Part shown: piece by piece, positions 26,056 through 41,787 of the stretch
Layout of the letters: every line of letters begins with the position of its first letter
Numbering within the stretch: the stretch's first letter is position 1
Assembly: GCA_015039465.1 (NCBI GenBank)
Contig: MU130532.1
Location: 73,494-137,493 of the forward strand
Origin: Phlegmacium glaucopus
Lineage: Eukaryota; Basidiomycota; Agaricomycetes; Agaricales; Cortinariaceae
DNA: 64,000 nucleotides
Reading direction: 5' to 3'
Translations under genes and position numbers: made by a program
Notes under the pieces: generated by a model
What the model was told of the DNA's origin: nothing
Seen by the model: the letters and a program-made list of their open reading frames with translations, nothing else
The model's database searches: none

Positions 26056-27792
26056 GTAACGATTTTTTTCTCCCTTCCCTTCTATCACTATAACCCTCCT
26101 CTTTCCACCATTCGTGCGCTAAACCGTTTGATAACCTTAAATTTCATTTTTCTTCTTCATCTGGCCGTTATCGGCATACACGCATTAATTATCCGGGCTC
26201 CTCGCTTCACACTTTTTGTGCCCTCCTCATGTCTATTATTCATCTGGTTTTGCTCTTTCCCACTCCCACTCCCTCTCTCTTTCAGATTAGCCATGCTACC
26301 TTTCCTTCTTTTTTTCCTGTTTTCTTTTTCGCCTCTGCTGTTTTTATTTATTATTGGTAGGTCACCTTCAGTAATATAATTTTTCTTGTTGGGGAATACA
26401 TTAATGAAAAAGTTTTGTTCGGGTGGGTGCTTTAGCATCTAGTAGACTTTTACTAAGTTAGGCTTATCCTAAGGTATGGGCTCATGCACAATCACCATAT
26501 CACGTGCATGTGACATTCCGTGACACGCACAGGTTTACTTTTGGATACCCTTTTATCACCTCTATTGAGCCGCCTTCGCATTTACGAGCGGAATTAGTGT
26601 AAGATAGGTACTAACACCGTATCAAAACGAAGACAACTAAAATACATTACCACAAGCCCGCCCCTCCCACATCGTGGCATGCAACGGTGTCCACGGTATT
26701 TTGTTGTTTGCCCAAGCAGCTTCTTTTCTGGTCAAACCACGCTTGTATGCATCTGTAAATTGGCGTGAACACTGAAAATCTAGTGAAGTCAAGTAAATAG
26801 TCAAATTACATTTGAGGGAGAGAGAATTGAATTAAATACCTGCACATTTCAACAATAGTGAAATTTTCAAAGGATTCTATCATGTTAGACTCAAGATCCT
26901 CCTCCTTGGTAGAAGGGGGGTTCATTGGCTTTATCTCACCTAGTCTTTTTGGTATTGCCACTGGCCCATTTACCTAGGTTTTTGAGGACTCCTAGAGACC
27001 TCCTGGGCGTGAGTAGTAGCTTCTGAGTCTTCTCAAGTCCGAAAATGCAGTAAAAAACGGTGTATTTCTTGAATAGCATCTCTACTAGGTCCTAATTCAA
27101 AAAATTGGTTGCAGGAGGTTCTCAATATATCTATTTACTACCTTAGGGTTTGTAGATCCCTGATGTCGCTAGTTGTAGAGATCATGGTTGAACCTAACAT
27201 GTAGCAGTGTCGATTTGTAACTTGAATCCTTGGACCCTGTCTTCGTTTAAATAATATGTGAGAAGGCATAGTATGTACCTTTTTCCTGTCTAATCTTCTT
27301 GAAAGCTCCATGTCTATCGCATATTGAGCGCAGCTTGTTGCACTGGTGTGATATCCACGACGACTTAGTGTATTTGAACTTCTCGATGAGTATCCTTCAA
27401 GAATCCTTCACCGTCGCCTTTGCAGAAGCCAATCTCTTGAGCTCGAGGTCCTTTTCAGCGACGGTTGGCTCTGGCACCGACAGAAACGGTTGAATTTCAA
27501 GTTGAAATGGAAGCCCAGGAAACCCGTGGCTGGGCTTTGAACAGAGTACATCACTAATCCTGAGCGAAATACACGCTGATCATACGTCATACGGTAGAAA
27601 CTACATCGGAGGGATGATCGATGATGACTACTATGTATTTTCATTGCAAGTATTAATGTTATAGAAAGTCCAAACATTCAAGATTCACAAATTAGCCACA
27701 AATGATACGCCCCGAAGGGATAATTTTTTTTTGTCCCCAAACATTGCAAACAGAGTAGATGAGCTGCAAGCTTGAAAACCGTCCTTAATCGT
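26056..27792. other. intergenic between KIN1-like and URA2, convergent
   Basis: Mostly pyrimidine-rich 3' region, then AT-rich spacer. A minus-strand stretch at about 26640-26780 could encode a peptide with a DAYKRGLTRKEAAWA motif, possibly a decayed transposon-related fragment, but it is too short to call. Confidence 0.4.
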
Positions 27793-30700
27793 TTACCCCA
27801 TGACACAAGCCAACAGCGCCATACGGATCTGTGATTTACCATGCTCTGTCAGAATTAGGTGTCATTCGACTGTTAACATTTGCTTACAAAAAGTCCATAT
27901 CGCATTTGTCGGAAATAAACGGCACGCCGAGAGTCAAAGTCGACTTCAGGATCAATTTCTAGGCAAGAATTAGTATTTAAATGTATCTCATAAATCAATC
28001 AACATACCGTTAACTCGGGGCAATGGATGCATGATGATCATATCCTCTTTCGCCCTGGATAGAACAGCATGGTCAACCCTATAAGCATCCTTAATCTGCA
28101 ACCACTCTGATTCGTTCTCAAACCTCTCCTTCTGAACCCTAGTAACGTATAGGACATCGGTGTCTGCAAGGACCTCGTCGAGAGACTCGCAAATTGTGAC
28201 AGGAATACCTGCTTTGCGAGCCGCAGAGATGACGCTGGAAGGCATCGCAAGCGCTGCTGGCGCAACAAAATTCAAACGAACAGAGTATAAGCAAAGAAGA
28301 GTGACTAGACTGTGCACAGTTCTTCCATTTTTGAGGTCTCCCAGGAGAGTGATGGTTTGTCCGTTCACTGTACCCAACTCAGAACGGATCGTGTAAATAT
28401 CGAGGAGAGCCTGAAAACGGGGAGTCAGCAAAAAATGAATGACGAAAGAGATAAAGTAGTTCACATACCTGAGTAGGGTGTTCTCCAATGCCATCGCCAG
28501 CATTGATAATCGGAACAGGAGAATATCTAGCAGCATATTGGGCGCTGCCTACTTCAGGGTGACGAATGACGATCGCATCTCCATAACATGCGAGTGTACG
28601 AATCGTGTCTGGTAGAGATTCACCCTTCACAACTGATGAAGTATCAGCGGCTACTTGGACAACTTGGCCACCACATCGTTTCATGGCTGCGTCGAAGGAA
28701 GAGCTTGTGCGAGTCGATGGTTCATAGAAGACGGTGCAAAGAACCTTGCCTTTCAAGATATCGAGACTTCCATTTCGTTCAACTTGAACACGCATTTCGG
28801 TAGCGATGGCGAATAGGTCATACATATCGCGCTGGGTGAATTGTTTGACTGAGAGAATGTGTCGGCGATGGAAGGCGGGATGACGTTGGACATGAGATAA
28901 AACTTGAGAGGCCGAAGGCGCGGGTGCATGCTGTTGAATCGTCAAATGATGAGTGGCACCCGCACTGGTAAGGGGCATAACACCACCGATGTTCAAAGAG
29001 AAGTCCGGTTCCTTCGTAGGTGGAACGACGACGACGGTAGTGGAAGAAGGATGATTGATGTTGGCCCCGGATATGTCACGTCCATTGTAGGCCGAGAATA
29101 GAGAACCATCCAAGAAAGCCGTTTGTCCGTGGACGACCACTCGATGGATTGCACCAGACGTCTGCTGTACTGGGGACCAGCAGCTCGGGTGCACTGAGAA
29201 GGGTGCCTTGCGACCAATCACAACCTCGACATTGGTTTGAACTAGATCGAGTATGGAGAAAATCTGTATAGGATTGTCGTGCAAACGAAGTCGGATGTCG
29301 TCTAGAGTTAGTCGTCCATCCGCGACAGCAGTCAGCAAAAGGGGAAGCGCCTCTGCAACACCAGACCAAGGTGAAGCAGCCTTTCCCAACGCCGACGCCA
29401 AATTGTAAGGGATAGAGCCAATAGAGAAAGCATCAACAACATCTAATCTCTGCCATAGTGCCTTTTGCACCTCCGCTGATGGGAGAATATCGATCCCAGG
29501 GAAGTCTTCCGCCACAAAGAACAACGAAAAAATTGACACGTCGCAAGTCACTTTAAGCTGCTTGGCCTTGCTCAAAGAGATGAGTAATAAATCATCAATT
29601 GTCCTAACATCTGTGATGTGGATGTTTCTGTTGTGAAGACTAGCCACCAAAAGTACAGAAGCAAGCTGGGGCCCTTTCGCATCAGTCACAATGGTCTTCT
29701 CTGCTGGCCAAGCCGAAAAGTGAGCAGCGACGACAGAAAGAGGCGTAGAAGAGGGAATGAAAAGAGATTTGATCTCTGCCTGAAGCTCCTCGTCCAGTCC
29801 ACCAACATTAGCCGCAGTTGCAGTGAGACTTAATGCAAAATTACAATGAGCAGCTCCCGTCACGTTGGAACGAGCTTGTTCAAGGGAATGTCGGTCCACA
29901 ATAGCATTGTTATCGCCTACAGGAAGGACAAGAGCTGTCGTGAACCCTGCCCCAAGTGAGGCTTCGGTCGCAGCAGCTAGATCTTTACTACCAGCAACAG
30001 CTAGTCCGGGGACGAATGCTCCGATGTTGACCAGACCTGGGAATGTGTGGGCACGATGGGAGTCTTTGGCATCGAGGTTTGAAACGTCAAGAGAAAGGTT
30101 CCGGACAAGAGCTTCAGCAAGCATTTTTGCATTCTTCACGTTGGTGATCAAAGGAACGGCGAAATCAACTGCCATACGACGCGTGTGATAACCTTTGCTT
30201 GCGTAGCTAGCAGGGCGTCGGTAATGATTTTTTGAGGGAAGGTTGATGTACATGTCGATAAGGTTGTTAGCCAAATGTTGAGTCAGGGAGTATTCTGACT
30301 TCTGCTTGTCGCGACTGTCCTCGCCGAGTGTCTCCAGATACTGAACGATACCAATGTCAGTGGATGAAGTCAACGGGACCATGCAAAAAAACTTACTTTG
30401 CATGGTACATTGTGTTCTGTTAAGAAATCGGCCGTGCCCGATGTAGCGAAAATGTTATATCCAGCGGCGCTCAGCTTCTGAACAGAGGGAAGGATCTCCA
30501 GCTTCTCTCGATAACTTCCAATAGAGAAAAGAATGTTCTTTTTGGGCAGGACGATCCCAGTCGAGATCAGAGCTTTCAGGTAAGCTTCATACTTGTCATG
30601 ACCGAAGCAAGCGACTTCTCCCGTCGAAGCCATCTCTACACCAAGGATAGGATCGGCTCCGGTTAAGCGACTGAAGCTAAATTGTGGCACTTTAACGCCC

Positions 30701-33700
30701 ACATAGTCCGCTGGGAGGCCGAGATCTGGGTACGGCTCGACTGGGATATCGAGCATGACCTTGGTAGCCATCTCTATCGCATCCACACCAGTAACCTTTG
30801 ATACGAATGGGAAGGATCGAGCAGCGCGCAGGTTGCATTCGATAACCTTGATCTCGTTGTTCTTTGCGATAAACTGGATGTTGAATGGTCCAGTCACATT
30901 GAGAGCATTGCCGATCTTGGCGGTAGCTGCCTCGATTTGTCGTACAGTCTGAGGATCAAGATCCTGAGGAGGATGGATGAGGGTAGCATCACCGGAATGA
31001 ACGCCCGCGTTCTCCACGTGTTCAGATATATAATGCATGACCATCTTTCCATCCTTCGCGATAGCATCCATCTCGATTTCCTTGGCTTGCTCGATATATT
31101 TCGAGATGACCACGGGGTGGTCTCTGGAAACCTCAGCAGCCTGGGTCAGGTAGTTGGCAAGATCATCGCGTGTTGAAACAACGTTCATCGCTGCGCCGGA
31201 AAGAACATACGATGGTCGAACGAGCACGGGGTACCCAACCTTGTCACAGAACTCGGTTGCAGCTTCAAAACTCGTCAGTTCTTTCCACATTGGTTGGTCG
31301 ACGCCGATCTCGTCAAGAAGACGAGAGAACTTGTAGCGATTCTCAGCAGTATCAATCATCTCTGGAGAGGTTCCGTAAATCTTGACGTTCTGACGATATA
31401 GTGGCAGGGCGATGTTGTTTGGGGTTTGTCCTCCCATGGAAAGAATGACACCACGAGAACTCTCAATATCGTATATATCGAGAATGGTTTCCAAGCTGAT
31501 GTTCTCAAAGTAGAGTCGATCGGCTTCATCGTAATCCGTACTGACGGTCTCCGGATTGTAGTTGACCATGACGGTAGGCAGACCTTGGTCACGAAGAGTT
31601 CTGATGGCCCGTACCGCACACCAATCGAACTCGACGGAGGATCCAATGCGATAAACGCCCGAACCAAGAACCATAACACCATGATCATTAAAGTCGATGT
31701 CATCTTCCAATGCATTATAGGTCATGTACAGATAATTCGTGTGAGCTGGGAATTCGGCGGCTACGGTGTCGATTTGCTTGACAAATGGAGAAATTCCGGT
31801 TTCTTGGCGAAGTCTGCGAACAGCCAATTCTGTCGCGCCAATGCAAGCACCAAGTTGTCGGTCCGAAAAACCGCATTGTTTTGCCTGTCGGAGCAGATCG
31901 ATTGGAATGTTGGAAACATTACAGGTTCTGGAAGGGATAAATATTAACACAAACGGCGAAAGATAAAGCTGGTAACGGACGAAAGAGATTGCTCGAGTCG
32001 GAAGATGTTGTGAAGTTTGTTCAAGAACCATTTGTCGATGTTGGTTATTTGCCAGACCTTATCAACACTGTATCCTCGATGAAAGGCTGTTGATATAGCG
32101 AAGATACGTTTGTCCGTTGGATTCAGCAATTCTTCGTCGATGTTCTCAACAAAGTCATTCTAAATAGCAATCATCAGTTTAGTTGGCGATGCGACGACGA
32201 TGACGACCAACATACCTTGGAAAACCCAGTGAATTGGTCATCGATTGCCCGAATCGCCTTTTGTATCGTTTCTTCGAACGTTCTTCCAATGCTCATAACC
32301 TCTCCCACACTCTTCATGCTGCTACTGAGCAGCCGGCTAACACGATTGAATTTTTTAAGATCCCAGCGAGGAATTTTGACGACAACATAGTCCAAGCTAG
32401 GTTCGAAGCAGGCACTGGTGACTTTTGTAACCGAATTTTTGATGTGGTTAAGGGGAATCCCTAGACCCAGCTTTGCAGCAATGAAAGCCAGGGGATATCC
32501 TGTGGCTTTGGAAGCTAGCGCCGATGAGCGTGATAAACGTGCGTTAACCTGTATTAAGCAAATGCTCAGCCCTATTTCAGGAGACGATAAATGAAAGCCG
32601 AACCTCAATGATGCAATATTCTTGCGATGTAGGATTGAGAGCATATTGGATATTGCACTCGCCAACTACGCCCAGATGCCGAATAACGTTGATGGCAGTG
32701 GTTCGCAGCATATTGTAGTCAGAGTCTGATAGTGTCTGCGAAGGTGCAACGACGATGGAATCGCCCGTATGGATGCCGAGAGGGTCGAAGTTCTGAGCAC
32801 ATCGTAATCAATCTCTATACAAGGCTGAGAGAGAAGGAAAAAATCTTACCTCCATGTTACAAACCGTGATACAATTATCTCTGCAATCGCGAACAACTTC
32901 ATACTCAATTTCCTTCCATCCTTTCATACTCTTTTCGACGAGGACCTGAGGACTGGTTGCGAATGCCTTGCAGCACAGAGCTCGTAACTGGGCTTCGTTC
33001 TGCGCAAACCCAGACCCCAGCCCTCCTAAAGCATATGCAGCACGAACAATGACAGGGAAACCAATTGCAGCCGCAGCCGTAATGGCCTCGTCGGCGTTAG
33101 TCGCGGTGCAGCTCTCAGCACACTTTTCTCCAATCTCTTCCATGGCAGCAGCAAAGAGCTGCCTGTCTTCAGTGGTAATGATGGTCTGAATCGGCGTACC
33201 AAGAACTTGGACGCCTAGCTCCTCGAATTCGTCCTTTAACTTGATACCGACATTCAAGGCAGTCTGTCCACCAAAGGTCACGTAGATACCATCTGGTTTC
33301 TCGTATTTGATAATTTTTCGGACAAACTCGGGAGTCACTGGCAGGAAGTAGACCTTATCAGCGAGGCCTTTGGAGGTTGCAATTGTTGCGATATTGGGAT
33401 TGATCATGATGGTATAAATGCCTTCTTCCTTCAACGCCTTGATGGCCTGCGAACCAGAATAGTCGAATTCGCCAGCCTGACCAATCGACAAGCCGCCAGA
33501 ACCGAGGATAATCACTTTGGAGACATTGGCGCGGGGAACACGTTTGTCGTTGTCCTCCTTCTTACCACCTGGCATATTGATTGGTGCCACGAACCCTGTA
33601 ATGGCGCTGTCTTGTACGTTCTGGAGGAAGACGTCGAATAGGAATTCAGTGTCGCGAGGACCAGGCGCTGATTCTGGGTGGAATTGAACGGAGAAAAAGG

Positions 33701-35019
33701 GTTTATCTTCGCAATATATGCCTTCGTTACTTCCATCGTTGGCATTATGGAATAATTCTTTCCAACCAGCGGGAAGGGAGTCGGTATTGACCTGATAACC
33801 GTGATTTTGGCTGGTGATGTAGCAGCGTCCCGAAAGGGCGTCGCTACATGGAATGTTGTGGCCACGATTTCCGTACTTCATTTTGGATGTTGTAGCACCG
33901 GCAGCCAAAGCAAGCAGCTGATGGCCGAGACAGATGCCAAAAATTGGACGATCAGCCTTCATGATCTCTTTTGACAGCCGATCAACTGTGAGTTTCACGG
34001 TAGCAGGGTCGCCCGGTCCATTCGACACGAACAAACCATCGTAAGGTTCTAACTCTGCGTTGAAATCATAATCCCAGGGGACAACCTTGAGCTCCACGCC
34101 TCTTTCAGTAAAGCAACGAATTTGGTTGTATTTCATACCGACATCGACAGCAATGACGCGCAGTGGACGTCCGGAAGGGTGGAGACGTGCTTGACATGTA
34201 GGTCCGTAGACAACGGGAGAAGAGACGGAAACACGAGCGACCAAATTCATCTGGTTTGGGTCAAGGAAAGGTATGTCTATGTATTCCTCCCGCCAGGGGT
34301 AGGGTGTCGAAGGGACAGATGGAAGGGTGATTAGATGTTGCGAAAATCCATGAGTACGAGGGCGACCTAGACGGGGGGCCCCTGAATGTGCCAAAACTTT
34401 TCCGAGCATAGAACCCTTCTCACGAATTTTTTTAGTGAGAGCACGAGTGTCGATGCCATATAAGGCCGGAATACCGTTCTCCTTCAGCCAAGTGCCGAGA
34501 GAAGATTTTGAGAGGAAGTGACTGAAATCTTCCGAGTAGTAGCCCACGATTAGGGCAGAAATATGGATACGCGAGGACTCAAACTGCTCGGGCACCAAAT
34601 CCAAAGTTGTTTTAGAAGGACGTTCAGGAACGCCATAATTACCAATAAGAGGGTAGGTGAGGACAAGGATCTGACCCTCATACGAAGGGTCAGTCAGTGA
34701 TTCAGTATATCCGACCATTCCTATACAAAGGGTTCCTTGAGGATGTATTCAAATGTGACAGCGCAAAAAACATGGACTTGCCAGTCTGAAAGACGCATTC
34801 ACCGGCGACGCTTTTGCCTTCGGCACCAAAGCTGATGCCTCGATAGGCTGAGCCATCTACGAGTTCAAGAATTCCGTCGTTCATTTCAGTACCGTCGTCG
34901 TGCAAAGGCGCGAAAGTGACAGGGGACGCAGGGAGGTTGAGAGAGTAACTAGTCAAACGAGATAGCGCTGGTCGAACTGTAAAAGCACCAGTGGGTCCTA
35001 AAGATTTCATAGTAGACAT
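27793..35019 (-). CDS. URA2: URA2: glutamine amidotransferase-CPSase-(DHOase-like)-ATCase fusion
   Basis: First two steps of pyrimidine synthesis, from glutamine, bicarbonate and ATP to carbamoyl phosphate, then with aspartate to carbamoyl-aspartate. Start at 35019 ([13 protein letters not shown]). Domains in order: small CPSase chain; class I amidotransferase ([11 protein letters not shown] with nucleophilic Cys, VQFHPE); two ATP-grasp halves of CPSase ([40 protein letters not shown]); regulatory MGS region ([15 protein letters not shown]); a dihydroorotase-like domain that is non-catalytic in fungi; a linker; and ATCase ([37 protein letters not shown]) ending [10 protein letters not shown] at 27793. 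Roughly ten exons. The first intron (34721-34781) has GC-AG ends. The product is usually feedback-inhibited by UTP. Confidence 0.96.
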
Positions 35020-37029
35020 CTTGGGACTTTATAGGTTTCAAGTAAGATCTCTTCCCCTCCACCGCGAGTGGAGAGGAAGAGAAGAAAAAAATTGTCTCTA
35101 AGATTAGATCAATCCAGATGTTTATTTGGCTCTGTGTGGCATTGCTTTTTCACCCATCCGCGGATTAAACCGATCACGGGACGACAAGTCATGATCAATG
35201 ACCAGGACTGAGTGCTGAGCAAGTCGCTTCCATGCCATACACTTATAATGAAAACTTTTGCGGACCTGTCAGGAGTCACTCAACTTCCCTTTATATATCT
35301 TGAAGATGCCCGGAACTTAGTCGACGTCTTGGCTGTACAGATGAGCTGGACGCCAAGGCCATTCTTTGAGGTTCGATAAATATTCGCATAATTTTAGTAA
35401 AGTAGTTTTGGAAACTCATTAGCTACCTTCTTTAAGAACCGCCGGTCCGATGGGCTATTCAGTCAAAGCAGCTGCATGATCAGGCCCCAGGTTAGCCGCT
35501 TGCAAGGCCTTGGCACTAATAGCTGGTTTCAAAGTAGCAGACCTATGGTCACCTGACAAACGTCACCTGACAAATGATACCTGACAAATGATACCATTGA
35601 CGATTCTGTACATAAAAAAGAAGAAATATTATTAGGCCATCCGAATTTATATATATAATTATAGGAAACCCGCCGTATACTAGTAGTTGGCACCCCGCGG
35701 TATTGACAACACCAGGAGGACCAACAAAATTACTATGATACTGTCATTTTGTTTGCCAGACAAGTGACGAACGTTTTCTTGTCCAAAGGAAGCTCGCTCA
35801 AACCATTCTATTTTTCCATCGAGCTGATTTTTTTCAATCGCCCTTATTCTCTCGTAGATGTGGATGGTTTCCATGATTGTAACAATTGTGATTTGTATAC
35901 ACAACAAGTTGTCGGTATCCCGGGTTTTAGGCCGATTTTTAGGTTTCCCCCCTATATTGCAAATCCTTGCAAAGCATCAGACTCAGTCCAGCAAGAGGAT
36001 TTTAACAAAAGCGGTCCAAGTTTCCATCTTAAGCAAGTCAGTACTTCAGATTAGACCTGTATTTAACTACCAGATTGAGAAAGGCAACAGGCAATTGTCG
36101 TGTCAAAAACGTACTGATATCTAATAGAAATCGATTCAGGTCTCGATCTCAAAACTGTCCATTATTCCAGATTCAACAGTCTGCAAGAACTAGGCATACC
36201 AATGTGATGTGTGTTTCGCCCTTTCATGTTTATATTGATACACAGGCAACGAGAATTGACTCTAGCGATGGCAGTTTTTTTCATGAACGAGTGAAGTGCC
36301 ACTGGAGTGCGATGCATCTAGTTTCTTTGTTCAATGTATGAGATGCCGTCGCCTGTCATCACCATCGGTTCCACATTGAACATTGTTGCCTTGAGGTAGA
36401 CCCCGCTTCAAAAGACAAAGAACTAGCAGCCTGAGGAAGATACGAACATTTTTTGATAGCAGCAACTTGAAGTGGATAAACAAAAATACATTTGTCTTCT
36501 TGCACCTCCAGTTGCCAGTGGTATAAGTGATAGATCGTCCGGTCATGAAGGCCTCGACATCCCCAGTCACTTCGTAACATTACAATGAGGCGTCGGAGTG
36601 TTCCAAGGTACTCATGACAACAACTGATCAGTTAAGCTAAACCGTTCATACTCCTGGGCCTTCAGCCCAAATTATTTGAGGTGTTTAGCTCCTTGATGGA
36701 GCGTTGAGAACCATGTATGGATTGAGATCAATTCAACGCCCTTGAATAGACATTTGGTCAAGGAACGCCTCGTCACGGACCTGTAAGTCAAACGTTGAAA
36801 AACTGGAGATCGACCTCGACTCTCAGGTCACACAGATCGACTCTTTGTCACTCGTATTTGAAACCGATGAAAGCTATTGAATTTTAGTCGGAAATCCGCA
36901 GAAGAAAAGAAGTAGAGAACGCAGAAGAAAATTGGATCGTAAGGTGCTGGTAGAGTAAAAGTCGTGCAGAGGATGGGATATCAATAACATGGCGTAACGA
37001 GAGGCGAAGATAAATTTCATGAGCATCAT
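35020..37029. other. intergenic, URA2 promoter and tubulin 3' side
   Basis: 2 kb without a supported gene. 35020-35200 must include the URA2 promoter. A short tandem CACCTGACAAAYG repeat lies at 35550-35600. Confidence 0.5.
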
Positions 37030-38985
<1,956 letters not shown>

Positions 38986-40194
38986 GCTGACAAGAATAAG
39001 TCAGCATCAGCAACTGTGAAAATGGTTCGACAAAGAAACGCGACAGGAACAAAGTATAAAAACCGCGTCGTAGCTTGCAATGGCAATAAGAAAGATGTTC
39101 AATGAACCAGACTTACATTAAGAATTGAGGGGGAGGAGAATGAAGAAGGTATTGTCGTTCAGTGGAGATGGGTTCGACACGAAGGCAACAAGAAATTCAA
39201 GTTCTAAGGATGCTCAAATTTTAAGACTCAGATTCACACCCCGGGTGGCGCGTGCGCTCAGGGTCTGCCACATTGTTTCCTGCAGGTTCAGGGAAAAGAT
39301 TATCTAAAACTTTTCTGTCGACAGATGGATTCTCAACGTCAATTTTCTGGAGATCTCAACCCGGTGAGCGGAAGCAACAACAACCTTCGACGACTACAGT
39401 GGATTTAAGCAACCTAGTCGTCGATCGAGGATTGCGTGGGTACTTCGACTCCGATCTGTTCTATTTTCTTCGGCTTGGACGACGAGTAGATATCAAGATC
39501 GGTTGCTAAAATAACACGCCCTGATTCAAGTGAATAGTTGAATAGTGATATTTTGGCATCATAAGCTCTCGTAATCATGAAAGCTTCGAGAATTTTTCCT
39601 AAAGGCAAGCAATTAACAGCCATAACGACCTCCCATTACCCAGCCTAGGTCCTTTCAGAAATGGCAGAAATGCCTAAGCATGCATGTCGAAGCTCGAGAC
39701 TATACAACTACGCAGCGCTCAAGAAAATGCAGCCAGTAAAGAGTCCATGTCTTTTTTCATTTTATAAGTTGATTCTTAACGAATGTCCGCGTTTCTTCAT
39801 AGGCATTATTTCTCTCTGGCATTGCGCACGCTTAGTTGTGAACGTATCCAATAAAACCTACTATACCAGTCCAATACCTTGGCTCTTACTGGCGGCACAA
39901 CCAAATTTCCCATCCCAAAAACAGGTCTTTTCCTTAGAAAGTGATCTTTCTTCATATAAATTATAGTACCGGTCTTTATAGACGACCACATGGTGCGTAT
40001 CTGAGGGCGTTGGATCCAAATTAGGTTTCTATGGTTTCCTACGCCCTTTTGATCCTCCTTTTTGACGGTAGGTATATATTAGTTAGTGGTCCGGACTTGG
40101 CTCCTATATCGCTGGTCGATCATCCATTCAACTTCCTGTCTATAGGTACTGGCCGCCTCTCCATTTTCAAGCTCAACCGTCTTCTTCGTTCGGA
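38986..40194. other. intergenic between beta-tubulin and the M35-like gene
   Basis: Divergent promoters of beta-tubulin (minus) and the secreted peptidase (plus) are expected here. Apart from the weak frame at 39414-39623, nothing is supported. Confidence 0.45.
39414..39623 (-). CDS. possible small hypothetical protein
   Basis: A 69-codon open frame with reasonable composition (ILEAFMITRAYDAKISLFNY, ending PTQSSIDD). An intron-like acceptor (TTGCCTTTAG) lies near its start, so it may be the last exon of a larger gene. I recognise no domain. Confidence 0.2.
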   Translation of the reverse strand: MAVNCLPLGKILEAFMITRAYDAKISLFNYSLESGRVILATDLDIYSSSKPKKIEQIGVEVPTQSSIDD

Positions 40195-41177
40195 ATGCAC
40201 ACTCCTCTCATTGGCTTCTTGCTCCTACTAGTCTATAATGTTTTATGTGAGCGTTTAAAATGTCTGTCCGAAATTTTGAACTCAAATAAATTACAACGAC
40301 AATTGTACTTTCATCTAGGTGTCGACTGTGTACCTTTGCCATTGACTTTGGAACTCCCAGAAAAACATCATCCGGCCGATGCTAAAAGGTTAGATGAAGC
40401 AAACAGAATAGGTGAGTCTTATCCAAGATTTCTTCATAAAAATAATATGGCTTACACGTAACCCAGCAAACCTCCAAATTAAAGCTATGCACAAAGTTGC
40501 ACAAGATCCCCACCGAGAAGAGCACCACAAAATACTCGTCAGTACATTTGGAGAGCATTACGACATCAAAGCAATTAAGGCACATGTTGACACAATGAGA
40601 CATGGGACAGTGAAGGTGAGCGACCTTCGAGATGAAGCATTGCCGGCGAAGACGTTTGGAAAAACTCGGTACCAAGGCGACTCAGCATCGGTGCGCTTTG
40701 GCTCAAAGTTCCACCTCCCCCAGACGACAGATGAACAGAGAGCGGGGGTACTTGCTCATGAAGCGTCTCATGCCTTGCTGCACACGAAGGATTACTTCTT
40801 GAAGGATGGCAAACAACCAGTTCCACAGAAGCGCACGAAAGACCCTTCTACATCGATATCAGGCGGTAAGTTTATTCCAGCCACATTTATATTTTTTCAA
40901 GACTATCGAGTAACTCACCATCAATATTCATTCAGGTTTGACACAAGGTTATCACGAGCTCCGCAAGGATCCACTTTCAAAAATGCATCAGAACGCAGAT
41001 ACATGGAAAGCGTTTGGTTATCACGCTCTGAATGGAAAGCCTCATCCAAAACTTGGTCCGACAGCGTCGACTCCAACCCATGCTCCAACCCCATCAAGAA
41101 CTTGGCAACAAGCTTACCATGGTGTTTCCCATGTTTTGGGCTTTCGTAAACCCACAAACCCACACACCTCTCCATGA
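40195..41177 (+). CDS. secreted M35-like (aspzincin) metallopeptidase
   Basis: Four exons. Exon 1 (40195-40247) encodes a signal peptide (MHTPLIGFLLLLVYNVLC), then VDCVPLPLTLELPEKHHP and, in a long exon from about 40468, VRFGSKFHLPQTTDEQRAGV leading into VLAHEASHALLHTKDYF. This holds the zinc-binding HExxH helix (HEASH) with catalytic Glu. The last exon has YHELRKDPLSKMHQNADTWK and FGYHAL, resembling the NADxxxxF segment near the active site of M35/lysine-specific metallo-endopeptidases. The third zinc ligand (Asp) is plausible in this segment but cannot be fixed by eye. Probably an extracellular protease, synthesised with a propeptide. Confidence 0.72.
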
Positions 41178-41787
41178 ACTCGGTAATAGTCAGCCCTATA
41201 ATGTGATAATGTATACACACCGGAACTCGCTCCAAAAGTTCCAATTCCGTGTATCCATAAAGAATGAAAAGGAAAGAAAGAGAAAGAGAAACCCAGAAAA
41301 GGGAACCCATATTTTACCAAACGTTAAAGACAAGGAGTACGCCAACCTGTGTCCTTTTGTGAAATTCCCGGGACCTCGTGCAAATAATCGAATATCTCCG
41401 TAGTGGTTTAATTCCGTTAGGAGTCATAACGTCAACTGTTCACTGGTCAGGAAAAGGTAATTCTTTGTACCCTCAAAGCAACGCTGGCGGATAATAATCC
41501 CCGAGACGAAGGCAGATCCACCAATGAAACAATGCAGACAAACGGGGGGTAATAATAAAGGTATGTATGCATTGCTCGACTGTCAATTAGGATTGCGCGG
41601 AAGGTATACTGAATCCAAATGGAGTTCGACTATTGCTAGTGTTCAGAGGTTTTAATGGATCTACCTTCTCTGATCAATCGTTAAACAGTCTTCAATGTTG
41701 GCTCTCAGATGGATTTCTACAGGGTTTTTTTGGCCTCTTTGGAAGTTATTATTATTATTCCCTACAGTACCTCTATCTTTGTCAGAT
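41178..41787. other. intergenic, no supported gene
   Basis: Short spacer between two plus-strand genes; only incidental open frames. Confidence 0.5.

Noticed and set aside
26128..26379. Phe/Leu-rich 83-codon frame downstream of the KIN1-like gene
   Set aside because: It is the pyrimidine-rich 3' untranslated region of that gene; composition alone explains the hydrophobic look.
28588..34334. Plus-strand frames across URA2
   Set aside because: Shadows of the long, highly conserved minus-strand coding region.
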